Part shown: in pieces, positions 10,603 to 21,169 of the stretch
Position numbering within the stretch: the stretch's first letter is position 1
Layout of the letters: each line of letters opens with the position of its first letter
Source: Cryoendolithus antarcticus
Lineage: Eukaryota; Ascomycota; Dothideomycetes; Cladosporiales; Cladosporiaceae
DNA: 64,000 bases
Direction: 5' to 3'
Assembly (NCBI GenBank): GCA_002077065.1
Contig: NAJO01000027.1
Coordinates: forward strand, 1 to 64,000
Translations under genes and position numbers: made by a program
Notes under the pieces: generated by a model
Databases searched by the model: none
The model's input: the letters and a program-made list of their open reading frames with translations, nothing else
What the model was told of the DNA's origin: nothing

Positions 10603-11541
10603 TCAAGTTTGCTCCCCAACCCACTTCACAACCTCTGCCGTGACCCTCTCCGGCTGATCCAACATAACCAAATGCCCCGCCTCGGGCACAACTACAAATC
10701 CATCCAATTTACTTCCCAGCATACCCGCCATCTTCTCCATCTTCTCCCGCGGGATCCAAGCATCCTGCTCACCCCACAGCACTCTAACTAGACACCCTAC
10801 CTCACTGTAAGGTTTCTTCTCCAACATCTCCGCGACATCCCTGTCATCGGCTTGCGCGATCTGACGGACGAAGCTGGACTGTGCTGATGTAGACCCGGCG
10901 GACTCGGGTGTGTCAAGCCACGGAGCAGACATCACGGGCTCCCAAGCCTGACCGTGTGGCGTGACGCAGGCACTGCGGACTACAGCTTTCAGCATGAGTT
11001 CGTAGATTGGGCCAGGAAGATGTGTGAAGACTTGGCTTTCGGAGCGGCAGAGTTTGTAGAAGCCGTCGCCCCAAGGCAGTGTAACGTTTGTGTCGAGGCA
11101 CATGAGACTGGCGTATCTTGCACCGTTCAGTAGATGGGCACGGAGAGCAATGGCGCCGGCTATATCGTGCGCTATCACATGAGGACTGTTGCCGTGAGAT
11201 GAGCCTGTGAGATCGAGATGCTTCAGTAAGGCAGTGAGGATGTCGGCTTGGGTGCGGACTGAGGTGGAGCCGTGGAAGCCTTTGGCGTCCGGTGAGGAGC
11301 TAGCGGTGGATTCGAGAGTCTGTGATGCACCATAGCCACCTAGGTCGTAGAGTAGAACATTACAGTTGTGGACTTCGTGGAGGACCGTGGCGATGGGACG
11401 GAACATGGCGCTGCTCCACGGCGTGCCGTGAACGAAGACGATGGTCCGAGAGGTTAGGATCTTGGCATTCGGCTTTGCTTTGAGGAGCTCGTAGTTGATG
11501 AGCCAGCCGCTGAGGGCGATCTCGGACCATTGGGGGATCAT
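10603..11541 (-). CDS. Alpha/beta hydrolase with Asp nucleophile (epoxide hydrolase/dehalogenase-like)
   Basis: This is a 312-aa alpha/beta-hydrolase-fold protein. The oxyanion-hole motif HGTP is at residues 38-41. The nucleophile elbow reads AHDIAG, so the nucleophile is Asp126 and not Ser. The likely catalytic acid is Asp260 (WGEQDAWIP) and the base His290 (AGHLVMLDQP). An Asp nucleophile is characteristic of the epoxide hydrolase and haloalkane/haloacetate dehalogenase branches. No signal peptide is visible and no intron is needed. It lies about 195 bp upstream of the ALG10 start on the same strand, which is probably chance. The substrate cannot be told from sequence. Confidence 0.8.
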   Translation of the reverse strand: MIPQWSEIALSGWLINYELLKAKPNAKILTSRTIVFVHGTPWSSAMFRPIATVLHEVHNCNVLLYDLGGYGASQTLESTASSSPDAKGFHGSTSVRTQADILTALLKHLDLTGSSHGNSPHVIAHDIAGAIALRAHLLNGARYASLMCLDTNVTLPWGDGFYKLCRSESQVFTHLPGPIYELMLKAVVRSACVTPHGQAWEPVMSAPWLDTPESAGSTSAQSSFVRQIAQADDRDVAEMLEKKPYSEVGCLVRVLWGEQDAWIPREKMEKMAGMLGSKLDGFVVVPEAGHLVMLDQPERVTAEVVKWVGEQT

Positions 11542-12199
11542 AACTGCGTAGAGAAATGAGAGCGGTGGGAAGACGGGGATTTCTTTGAGATATTACGAGA
11601 TAGAGCAGAGATGAAGGAGAGGGAGCTGAATCAAGGAATATGAAGCTCTGTGACGCCCTACTACTGGCATCAGAGCTTCTCAGCGGGCTTGTGATGTCGA
11701 ATTCGGGGTCCATCCTCCGAGAAGTGTCCAGAGCCGACAAATGTCCAGGGCAAATGGCATTGATCTGCTGCCGGACTTACCATCGATGTCATCGTAGCGG
11801 CACCGTCTGCACCTGCTCTTGAGACGGGAGCGATCGCCTGCGCCACGCACTGGTGGCATGAAGGTCTTAGTGATCGTCTGCATGGAAGGAATGTAGGGGG
11901 AATCAGTGTAGCGGCTTTGTCATCGTTGTTATCTCGAAGCATCGCCGGCTACTCCCGCGAAGTCACTTCCCGCTACGACATCGATACAGACATGTGACAG
12001 TGTGTCGTGCTTGCGGACCATATCCAGCCACTGACATTTCCTTCATTTTCTACTCGTGCATTCATATACTATGCCTCCTACCAAAGTATCTGTGCATTTC
12101 ATACTCACGACGTGACGACTTTCTCTTCCGCATCCGGCGGCCTTATCGACGCGTGATCGACAACACATCATTACACACAAGGCACCGAACAAAGACACC
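11542..12199. other. Intergenic, divergent promoters
   Basis: About 660 bp separates the hydrolase (minus) from the TCP11-family gene (plus). Short frames on both strands lack coding character. I see no repeat or RNA gene. Confidence 0.5.
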
Positions 12200-15139
12200 A
12201 TGGGCGGGCCCGTCGATGATCCGAGTATGGAGGAGCGCGCCGACGACACAATGACCGAGGACGACAACATGATCATCGGAGACGCTGGAGCGGTTCACGC
12301 GCCGCCTGCACATCTTGCCGCTCGCTTCTACCGGACTGCGGCGAACCTTAGGCGCAAGTCTTCTGCCGCCTCGTCTCGACGGAATAGCTTGTCTTCAGCA
12401 CACTCGCGTGCTTCGTCTGTGTCGAGGAGGAGCTCAGCACCAGGGGGACTTCGGATGCGGTCTCATTCGATCGCGCACCAGCTGCGGAGGGCATCCTACC
12501 TCGAAGACCGCAGGGCAAGGCTTGCGGATCGAGCAGCGCACGCTGAGGCGGTCCGGGAGAGGTGTCTGATGCTTAAAGCCCTGCCGCGCGGCAACAACAG
12601 CGCAAGTGAGGAGAGGGCACTAGCCGCGCAGCTGGCGAAAGAGAAGTACCTCGCGAAAGTGGCTGCAGCGTGTGCTGAGGAGGTGGCGCATGCGAGGCAC
12701 GTAGCGGAGGCAGTGAAGGAGCGCAAGAGGCTGGAGGAGGAGAAGGCGAAGCGAGAGATGGAAGAGCGGCATGCAGAGGTCGAGAAGAGAAGGGCAGAGT
12801 ACCAGCGCAACCTGCACGAGAGGCGAGTGCGCAGGGCAGACAGTACGACAAAGCAGCTTGCCATAGTGGACGAAGACGTGCCGGGCGACGACGAGATTGG
12901 CGCAATTGACGGTCAGGCAGACCCGCGAGTGCTCAGTGAGACGGGCGCAGCTTGTCGCATTCAGCGGGCATGGCGACTGAGTCGAAGAAGTGCTGTCATC
13001 AAGGCGTTCAAGACGTTGCAAATTGACTCTGTGCGTGTACAAGATTCCGAGTTCGAGGGATTGACAGCGAAAGTCGCGAACAAAGATATCATCTCGACTA
13101 CGACCGCACTTCTGACACAGCTCGGTCTAGCGGACAAGGGCGACGATCTCAGTACTCGTACCTTCTTGTCGGCGTATATGGTGACTGCACACCCTGTAGC
13201 AGTGCTCAACAGTAGGAATGGCGCCCAGGAGCTCGATTTGATTGAAAAAGCCCAAGCCGTTGTCGACGGGTTTGAGCATGCGCTGGCCAAATTGACAGCG
13301 CGTAACAACTACAACATCAGCTCCATCGAGCTCGAGTCACTCTCGCAATGCTACTCGGACTACACTTCAGCATTCGCGGCATGGCGACTGCAAGACTCGT
13401 CCGTACTTGTCCAAGGCATGCTTGCATCGTTTGTTGAGCTCGATGCCATCTGGCAGACAGTCAAAGACGACTCCCGAGGCGAGGTGGCGAACGATTTCCG
13501 ACAAGGCATCCGCGACAACCAAGTGAAGCTTCTCAGCAGGATCCAGAAGCTAGCAGGTCGTGACGCGGCAGACATCATGATCAAGAAAGCCATTCGCGAA
13601 AGTCGACGACGTCGGCCGAAGAAGCGCGCTGTTGCTGAAGTGCGACCTCGTGGACTCGAAGCGGGGGGACAAGCGGCCGCCGTGGCGCACGCAAGCGATA
13701 GCGAGGGAGATAGCAGTGATCCAATCATCGATATATCGCCTCCTCAGGTCTCGGGTGAGCTTGGTCGACTTTTCGCACCCATGCCATCGAATCGGGTGTT
13801 GACGCATGAACTCGCGATCAACAAAGAATATCGACTTGAGGAAGACCGGGGCAACGCTGACATCCGCGAGCACATTTACAGAAGTATCTGTGACAGTATG
13901 AAGCAGGCCTTCGCAGCGGGACAGGGCGCAGTGTGGACAGTCTCTGCTGCAGAGAACATTCGCGAGAAGCTCCTGCGTATGCTCAAGCCGGGCAACAGTA
14001 TGTACACTCTGATCAACGACACCCTCAACAGCGAGCAGATCCGTCAGCAGTGCGAACAAGGAGTCTTCAGCTACGACGGCTTCTTCAGCTTCATGGCGAA
14101 CTTACTACCAAAACTCTGTGCGCCATTCCGGGATCAGGAGGTGAAGCTGCTAGTCGACCAATTGCGTGGAGACGCCTTGGTGGATTCCGGCGACTCCGAT
14201 GAGCTGTCGATCATGATCGAAAAGCTGTTCCGGTTATTACAGACTGTCGACAACCTCTCACTCGACTACTCCAACTTCATGATCATGCAGGCCGCACCCA
14301 CTCTGATCCGCGAAGCGCCTGGCTACGAAAGCCGACTCTTCGAGAAAGACCTCGAGTCCGGCGCCGTCTCACTAGACCACACGCGCCAGCTCTGGTGCAA
14401 CGCAGAAGACCAGCTCCTCGCAGAAGCGGACCGTCGTGATCCCGATAACGTCCGCAGACCAGAGGACAGACCAAGCTCAGCCCAAATCTACACCAAAGCC
14501 CTAGTCGACTTGGCAATAGCCCAAGAACCCCTACCCATGGACGATGTTTTCGAAACCCTTGTCCTTGACTACCAACGCCTGAAATCTGTCCGCGAGATGA
14601 CCCTCTGCATAGCAGTCATTGGCGCCATCTTCCTCACCGCCAAGAATCTCCTCAAACGCGACGTCCGCAGTCCCTGGACGGCGCAAGGCGCTCGGCTACT
14701 CAAGCTGATCGAAACAGAAGGCTATGCTGCAGACCCGCACCCGCCACCTTCCGACATCCCACCTACGCCTCCTGAAGTGAAAGCTTTCTCGATCCTCGAG
14801 TCCGCCACTAACATGCCGCCTTCCACTAAAACCCACCTGGCGTCCACGATCTCACGCTTCTTCGCGCAGGCCGCGGACTGTAATCTCACCGACCCGGTGC
14901 TTCGTGTCATTTACCAACGCCTGAAGTCGCATATACATGCCAGGCTGAGTGCTAGTAGCGCGGCTGAGAAGGTGAGGGCTGCGAGCTCGGCTAGTCAGGT
15001 GTTGGGGAGTTGTGGCTTGGGGGAATTTGTGCAGCAGGTTGGGGATGTGGTTGAGTTGTTGGAGGGGATTCGGAGGGTGGATTTGGGGGCACATGGGAGG
15101 TGGTATGAACAGATCGCTAATGAGCGAAGGGAGGGGTGA
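12200..15139 (+). CDS. SOK1: TCP11 (SOK1)-family protein with IQ motif
   Basis: This 979-aa intronless protein is a T-complex-11 family member, homologous to yeast Sok1, which genetically suppresses loss of PKA activity. The order is: a Ser/Arg-rich N-terminus (residues 50-90), a charged coiled coil rich in Arg, Glu and Ala (about 95-215), an IQ calmodulin-binding motif (about 250-270, AACRIQRAWRLSRR), a linker, and the Tcp11 domain (about 530-970). The Tcp11 domain contains SYDGFFSFMANLLPKLCAPFRDQEV, shown here as the run SYDGFFSFMANLLPKL followed by CAPFRD. The C-terminus is helical. The ATG at 12200 sits in a good context. Together with the nearby RasGEF it could touch Ras/cAMP signalling, but linkage is not evidence of that. 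Confidence 0.85.
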   Translation: MGGPVDDPSMEERADDTMTEDDNMIIGDAGAVHAPPAHLAARFYRTAANLRRKSSAASSRRNSLSSAHSRASSVSRRSSAPGGLRMRSHSIAHQLRRASYLEDRRARLADRAAHAEAVRERCLMLKALPRGNNSASEERALAAQLAKEKYLAKVAAACAEEVAHARHVAEAVKERKRLEEEKAKREMEERHAEVEKRRAEYQRNLHERRVRRADSTTKQLAIVDEDVPGDDEIGAIDGQADPRVLSETGAACRIQRAWRLSRRSAVIKAFKTLQIDSVRVQDSEFEGLTAKVANKDIISTTTALLTQLGLADKGDDLSTRTFLSAYMVTAHPVAVLNSRNGAQELDLIEKAQAVVDGFEHALAKLTARNNYNISSIELESLSQCYSDYTSAFAAWRLQDSSVLVQGMLASFVELDAIWQTVKDDSRGEVANDFRQGIRDNQVKLLSRIQKLAGRDAADIMIKKAIRESRRRRPKKRAVAEVRPRGLEAGGQAAAVAHASDSEGDSSDPIIDISPPQVSGELGRLFAPMPSNRVLTHELAINKEYRLEEDRGNADIREHIYRSICDSMKQAFAAGQGAVWTVSAAENIREKLLRMLKPGNSMYTLINDTLNSEQIRQQCEQGVFSYDGFFSFMANLLPKLCAPFRDQEVKLLVDQLRGDALVDSGDSDELSIMIEKLFRLLQTVDNLSLDYSNFMIMQAAPTLIREAPGYESRLFEKDLESGAVSLDHTRQLWCNAEDQLLAEADRRDPDNVRRPEDRPSSAQIYTKALVDLAIAQEPLPMDDVFETLVLDYQRLKSVREMTLCIAVIGAIFLTAKNLLKRDVRSPWTAQGARLLKLIETEGYAADPHPPPSDIPPTPPEVKAFSILESATNMPPSTKTHLASTISRFFAQAADCNLTDPVLRVIYQRLKSHIHARLSASSAAEKVRAASSASQVLGSCGLGEFVQQVGDVVELLEGIRRVDLGAHGRWYEQIANERREG

Positions 15140-15508
15140 TGGGGTGGCAGAGAGGTGGTGAAGTAGTTAGTGACGGATTACGATCTTTGCTGAGAATTAC
15201 GAATTCGTTGGCTTCATCGAAGTAAGTCTGCTTGACTTCGTTTGTCTCAGATATTCCCCTTTTGCTCATACGAATGCGCTGGGCACCTTTTGGGCAGGAT
15301 GAAGTCTCGCACTAAGCCTGGCAGAGTGATGCGATTGAGGAACTCATGGGGAAGGAGCGATACTGCCTCACTCTATCTGCCAAGATCATCGTGTTGGCCC
15401 ACACACGACTGCGTTTGGAACATCCTCGAAACCCGCCGCCATACACTTTCAACACGCCCTGGTCACTACACCCACCACACAACTTGCCCCGACAGTCGGA
15501 CGCTTACA
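15140..15508. other. Intergenic
   Basis: About 370 bp between the TCP11-family gene and the next plus-strand gene. It presumably holds the terminator of one and the promoter of the other. Nothing else is seen. Confidence 0.45.
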
Positions 15509-16189
15509 ATGAAGTCTTACATCCCGGGCATCACCGAGGAGAAGCTGGCGGAGTGTCAAGCTCTACTCGCAAGGACGGCAGCAGGCGATCGGAACTATCC
15601 TGCTGCTGCAGTCCTGCTGTCCATGAACGAGGAGCTGGCTAAGGCAGCCAACGATGCTGCAGACACAAGTCCAGTCGTCCGGCGTACGGGAGACTTCAAG
15701 GAGATGATCCCCAGCGAAGAGGCGATACAGGAACTTCGAGCAAAAGCGAAGGAGAAGCCGACCATCGCAGCCGCGCAAGCCGCATACGTTGACGAATTTC
15801 GCAAGGTTCGCGATCACTGCTACCTCATGATGGGACGCTTCGCTGGACCCCACTGCTAGATATGCCGAGATGGTATCAAGGAGAGCGACTCGCCCATGCT
15901 CTCGGAGCCAGATCTGCTATTGTGGTGGCAGATCAAAATCCACTACGCCCTCAGCCTGTGCGACTACCCCGAGGAGAACATCGTGGAGAGCTGGTGGCAG
16001 GGGCTCCAACTAGACCGCGCTAGGGAGCTGCTGCCGCAGGCGAAGCGCGTGAACGTGCATGAACCTGAGGATGCTGCGAAGCTGGCGCGGCTGGACGAAT
16101 TCCTTCAGAAGAAGTTCATCGAGCAGGCGGAGGAGAACCATAGGCGTCAGCGTGCTGCTGACGAAGGCCCAGGAGGCCGAGAACGATGA
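15509..16189 (+). CDS. Unrecognised protein; internal TAG or 54-nt intron; possibly a pseudogene
   Basis: I do not recognise this family. The frame starts at the ATG at 15509 (MKSYIPGITEEKLAECQALL) and meets TAG at 15857-15859. It then continues in the same frame with plausible coding sequence (ESDSPMLSEPDLLLWW) to TGA at 16187. A candidate intron, 15806-15859 (GTTCGC...GCTAG), is exactly 54 nt and would remove the stop and keep the frame, giving about 208 aa. The donor is weak. Alternatively the TAG is a nonsense change of a CAG codon. Near the end, another frame reads an acidic tail (EAENDDASGDEGTEA) to a stop at 16218-16220, so a second frame lesion is possible. It converges on the copper transporter gene. 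Confidence 0.5.
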
Positions 16190-16393
16190 TGCCAGTGGGG
16201 ATGAGGGTACCGAGGCGTAATCGTCGGGTCCACGCGCTGCACCGGGATCCTCGAGGGAACCTGCTTTGGCGTTGGATATGAGCTTATCACGAGGCGAGAT
16301 GGGACGAGTCAAAGTCACCAGCACGGTACGGCGGCTCGATCTGCATCGTAAAGAAGAATGCCGAAGGTCTCGTACAGTTATTCTACGCGGCCT

Positions 16394-16996
16394 TCATTGC
16401 GCTGCTGCCGCGCCCCAGCTGCCGAGTATGAAGCTTCCAAGAAATGTTCCACCCAGCACAGAGAGGAAGTAGCCCACGTTCATCGTCATCACTGCGATCA
16501 TACTGTAGCACGGTCAGTTCGCACTCTCGCCTCAGGGGAAATGTCGGACTTACAGCAAGTAGCTCACACCAGCCAACATCGTATCGAGCGTAGCCCTCGC
16601 CGCAGCCTCATTGACCCTCCATGGCCGTCTCGCCCCCTTCAAAAGATTCTCATCAGACCGGTAAGCTCCCATAGGCGCCTCATGCCGCGTCCACTGCACC
16701 CATAGCGGCGTGAAATTACACCGTAACGCAATCAACACTCGGAAGACCATAGCGAAGGCGATCAAGAAGAGGCAAGTCCCAGCGTACTGTCCCATGTTGG
16801 CCGGAGTCCAGGTCATCGAGAAAAGTGGCGTGGTGTTTGAGGAGAAGAACGTCATCATCATGTCGGACATGCCCATCATGCTGCTCGTGGAGGCCATGCC
16901 AGACATGTCGTGTCCTGCTGAGGCGGTGGAGGATGCCATGGCCATCGAAGACGTAGCGGTGGCCATGTCCATGCCGGACATCTCGGTCATTGACAT
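16394..16996 (-). CDS. CTR: Ctr-type copper transporter
   Basis: This protein imports Cu(I), normally as a homotrimer in the plasma or vacuolar membrane. Two exons, 16996-16554 and 16502-16394, give 183 aa. The intron (16553-16503) has a GTAAGT donor and a CTACAG acceptor and splits a Leu codon. The N-terminus is Met-rich (MSGMDM, HDMSGM, SMMGMSDMM). TM1 contains MGQYAGTCLFLIAFAMVFRVLIAL. TM2 carries the copper-filter motif MTM (residues 153-155, in MTMNVGYF). TM3 carries the packing motif GxxxG (residues 166-170). It is transcribed divergently from the ferric reductase at 17494, a natural partner that reduces Cu(II)/Fe(III). A possible 5'-UTR intron donor (GTAAGT) lies near 17120. Confidence 0.93.
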
Positions 16997-17493
16997 TGTG
17001 GCACTGCTTGTTCGGTACTTGACGTTGAATAGCAGGTCTTGAATTTCGGCCTTGAGGGGGAGGAGATGCGGTCGAGATGGATGTAAGGGAGGACAGATTC
17101 ACTCGAGACGTGACTTACTTGCTCATGCTACTACATCCGACTCCGTGAATAGCAGATTCCGTCCTAGCCATCGTTAACGCGGAGCCGCTACTGTACAATC
17201 CGCCTCCAGAAGATGGAACATCCGCAAACTTGCTCAGCCAAGAAACGCAGCGAGCCAATGAGAGACGTCGATTCCAAACAGCAGATCCACTTTGGGATTC
17301 GACCTCACGCAAATCTACTCAGCGCTATGAAAGTACGGCAAGCACGGCGAGTGCATGACCGGCTTCGAACAAACAATTCGGTAGGCGTAGCGAGCAGGTT
17401 TGAGACGCGTAGGTTCATTCTCATCATCCCTTACCTCACCACGTTCTTATTCCAATCACCTCGCCTGTGCAGTATCGCAAGACGTCAGCAGCG
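16997..17493. promoter_or_regulatory. Shared CTR/FRE divergent promoter with two ACTTGCTCA copies
   Basis: This 497-bp region drives the copper transporter leftward and the ferric reductase rightward. The 9-mer ACTTGCTCA occurs twice in the same orientation, at 17117-17125 and 17228-17236. Its core TTGCTCA resembles the fungal Mac1-type copper-response element (TTTGCTC). The first copy overlaps a possible 5'-UTR splice donor on the minus strand, so it may be partly fortuitous. A GCCAAG hexamer, which fits the PacC-type site, lies at 17237-17242. Function is inferred. Confidence 0.45.
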
Positions 17494-19409
17494 ATGGACG
17501 GCATGGAGATGACAGGCACGCCATGGCTACCGGCCGGACCACCAATGCTTCACGCCTACAGAGAGTATGAGTGCAGTCAGAACACCACGGCCGAGTGCGA
17601 CTACTACCAGGAGTACTGGCACTTCTGGTACGAATCCGACCACAGATTCGCCTTACCTACGGTGGCGCTGTTCACCACGACGATCATTCTGTTCGCACTC
17701 GCGCACTTCTTCCAACGATCAGCGCCCAGATCAGTGCAAGAGACCAGTATCATTCGTCGAAAGACTGCACTTTACCGGTTTCTCAGCTATCGGAGCTTTC
17801 GATTGCCAGCTTTGAACTGGAATTCGGCGCCATTGGGAGTCCTTCTGCTGGGTCTGGTCGGTACGATCTTCTTCCTGTGCATGACACTGATCCCGCAACC
17901 GTACTATTGGCCCGAATCAGCTACCCTCAACTATTGGGGAGGCTCGCCTCCGATCGCGACACGATCGGGGTGGCTGTCTCTCGGATGCATGCCGTTCGTC
18001 TTCTTGACAGCAGGAAAATCCAATTTAATCACGGCTGTAACTGGTGTCAGCCATGAGAAGCTGCAGGTTTACCACCGATGGATCTCGTATGCCTTCTTCG
18101 TAACCGCGTTGGTGCACACGTTCCCGTTCATCGTGTACAACATCAAGACGGGGCAAATGGTGATGCAGTGGATGACCAACTTCGACTACTGGACAGGAGT
18201 CGTGGCACTCATTGCGCAGGCATATCTAACATTTGCATCCATGGGACCGCTACGGTAAGGCGACGTCTGTATTGCAGACATGGCTTGTACTGACAGCCTC
18301 GCAGCAACATGAGCTATGAGTGGTTCAAGTTCTCACACTTTGTTGCAGCGCTGGTCTTCATGATCTTCCTCTTCGTCCACTGTGCATCCACTCTGTCGTC
18401 ATGGGACTACTTCATCGTCACTGGTGTCTTCTTTACATTCTCCTGGTTGCATCGACAGCTCCGCGTCTACTTCGAGCATGGGCTTCATCGCGATGCGACA
18501 ATTTCACTTGCTGCGAACGGCTTCGTTCGTGTGGTCATCCCTACCAAGGCAATCTGGCAAGTCGGCCAGCACTTCTTCGTCAGGTTCCTGTCAGCAGACA
18601 TCCACGCTCTGTCGATACACCCGTTCACGGCTTGCTCATTGCCATCAGCGACAGGACCGGACTCGGAGCTAGTGCTATATATACGACCGCAGAAAGGGTT
18701 CACCGCACGGCTGGCCCGACAGGCTGCTTCAGCACCTGGCAGCAAGGTTCGACTATTACTTGATGGCCCGTACGGTGGAGTGCATATGCAAAAGGTGCAG
18801 CAATGCCAACGACAAATCATCATCGCGGGCGGCTCCGGATCTGGCTGGATACTACCATTCATCCTGGCTTCGCTATATACCTCTGGCTCGACAGACAAGA
18901 AGTTCGAGTCGAGAGACAATACCCTTAGGATCATCGTAGCGACCCGCGATATCGTGGCTCGGCAGTGGTTCGATCAGACTGTGCGTGAGCTGCTGTCATC
19001 CATGGGGCTCAATAAGCTACCACCAAATATCGAGATCGAGGAGTTCTTCACTGGCTCGGATACCATGTCAGCGATGACAAGGGTCAGCGACAAGGTTCCT
19101 TACGCATCGGAGGACCCCGAGAAAGCCTTCGGGACCGCACATGTGTCGTCACGGGACGGCTCCGACTCGGATGCTGAGTCCACAGATGGGAAGAGCTCGA
19201 AGCAACTCAGTGGACGACCCGATCTGCCTACTCTGCTGCGCGAGGAGTTCACGTCTGCAACAGCGCCCGAGCGGATAGGCGTATTCGTATGTGGGCCGCT
19301 CAGCATGCAGAATGATGTCTCGAACACTGTCGCCAAGGCGCAGGTGGAGATACTCAAGGGCAGGCGGAAGGACATCTATTTGCATATGGAGCATTTCTCA
19401 TGGGCATAG
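17494..19409 (+). CDS. FRE: Ferric/cupric reductase (FRE family)
   Basis: This plasma-membrane flavocytochrome moves electrons from NADPH through FAD and two hemes to extracellular Fe(III)/Cu(II). Two exons (17494-18254, 18305-19409) give 621 aa. The intron begins GTAAGG and ends CGCAG, and splicing yields GPLR-NMSYEW. The transmembrane domain has heme-binding His residues in HRWISYAFFVTALVHTFPF and FSHFVAALVFMIFLFVHC. The FAD motif HPFT lies at about residue 359, the NADPH-binding GGSGSGW at about 428, and the terminal CGP at about 582. A Ser/Asp-rich insertion sits before the CGP region. The start at 17494 (MDGMEMTG) is preferred because the upstream frame has no ATG. The short N-terminus lacks a clear signal peptide. 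The divergent CTR gene supports a role in metal uptake. Confidence 0.93.
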
Positions 19410-19830
19410 CGTAGCGACGAGTGGAATGTCAGGCCTTTCTCGCTTTCACTAATGTTTTCAAGAATCATCCGGGTAAATGTCGATCGCCGCTGAAGTCGCG
19501 CGACAGGTGGAAGAACTCTGACCACTGCAGGTCATCCATTTCGCCGTAAGTTGCATGCCACAAGACTACGGCAGATCATCTTATGCTGCTCTTATGTCTC
19601 CGTCATGACAGGTCACACCAAGTCGTTGTCAAGGCGCAGATGCTCGACCGCAGGGGCGGAGCCATTCAGCCAATTTGCTGTGATCAGCTAGTAGATCTTG
19701 CACTACTTGTAGGACGCTGCCAGACTGCACGTCGAGTGACTATGAGCCGTGCCTTCGAAGAAAGGTATACATAAGTTAGGCTCTCTCAATGACACTCGTA
19801 GTTCGTCGCTAGATTCTAGTACGCCTCAAG
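19410..19830. other. Intergenic; CE15 promoter
   Basis: A TATA-like element (TATACATAA, 19766-19774) sits about 57 bp before the esterase ATG. No gene is seen. Confidence 0.45.
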
Positions 19831-21055
19831 ATGCGATTTCTACTCCCTTTGCTCGGGTTGTCAGTCGTCTATGCGTTCCGTGAGTCCAAGATCCTCTCCT
19901 TCCTGAAGCAAAGATGCTAAAATTATTGCAGCCCAGCGATGTCCATTGTTACCTCGGGACATTGCTCTGCGTAGCGAAACCACGTTGCCAGATCCATTCA
20001 CCACCCTTCGCGGACAGCATGTGCGCTCGAAAGCCCAATGGTCATGTCGCGCCCAAGAGCTTTCAGCACTCTTCCAAAAGTACGAGCTTGGCACTCTACC
20101 TGGCCCACCTTCGTCTCTCAAAACCTCACTCTCGATCAACGGCTCCAGCTTGATGATCACGTCCACTAAAGGCAGTGAAAGCATAACCTACTCAGTCAAC
20201 ATAACCCTTCCCACTGTCGGCAAAGGTCCCTTCCCAGCAGTCATAGCCTTCGGTGCTCCAAGCATCCCAATCCCCCCAAACATCGCCACAGTTGTCTTCG
20301 ATAACTCCGAGTTCGCCCAGCAAGACAGTCTTGCCTCTCGCGGAAAAGGTCTTTTCTACGATCTCCATGGCACCAACGCCACGGCCTCAGCCCTCACAGC
20401 ATGGGCATGGGGCGTAGGTCGTATCATCGACGCTCTTGAGAGGACTCCTCAAGCCCTCATCAATACTCGTCGTCTTGCGATAACGGGCTGCAGCCGCAAC
20501 GGCAAAGGCGCGCTCGTCACTGGCGCCTTCGAGCCGCGGATCGCGCTGACGATACCGCAGGAGTCTGGCTCAGGAGGTGCAGCTTGTTGGAGGTTGTCAG
20601 ACTACCAGCTAGCGCATAACGAAAGCACGCAGACGGCTTCTGAGATTGTAGATGAGAATGTCTGGGAGTCGGTTGATTTCCGGAAGTTCGCAAACAACAC
20701 TGACTTACTGCCATTCGACCATCACGAGCTTGCGGGCTTGGTCGCACCAAGAGGACTGGTCGTGATTGACAATTCAGACTACCTCTGGCTTGGTCCATGG
20801 AGTAGCTGGGGCTGCATGAGCGCTGGTCGGCTGGTTTACGAAGCCCTGGGTGCGGGAAGCAATATGGGGTACTCGAGTATTGGGAATCATACTCACTGCC
20901 AGTTCCCTGTGGATCGCCAGACGCCGGATCTGTATGCTTTCTACGATCGGTTCTTGTTAGATAAGCACGTAGAGACAGATGTGTTCTACAACTCAGTCAA
21001 TCTGACGTTCGACTACTCGAGATGGGTGAGATGGAGGGTGCCTAGGCTATACTGA
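19831..21055 (+). CDS. Secreted 4-O-methyl-glucuronoyl methylesterase (CE15)
   Basis: This enzyme cleaves the ester bond between lignin alcohols and the 4-O-methyl-glucuronic acid side chains of xylan, outside the cell. Exon 1 (19831-19879) encodes a signal peptide (MRFLLPLLGLSVVYAF). Exon 2 (19932-21055) encodes the catalytic domain; the intron is 52 nt (GTGAGT...TGCAG). The 390-aa product carries the nucleophile motif GCSRNGKGA (Ser about 204), QESGSGGAACWR and the C-terminal catalytic His in NHTHCQFP (about 334). Several N-glycosylation sequons are present (NGS, NIT, NAT, NES, NNT, NHT). There is no CBM1 cellulose-binding module, unlike some family members. Confidence 0.93.
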
Positions 21056-21169
21056 GACAGAGGTGAGAGCTGGGACGACGATGAGTGGAAGTAACATGAC
21101 GGAACATGATAGCCATGGAGGGGGACTGTGGGTAGGTCTCGATAGCACAGAGATTCAACTCTTGTCCCG

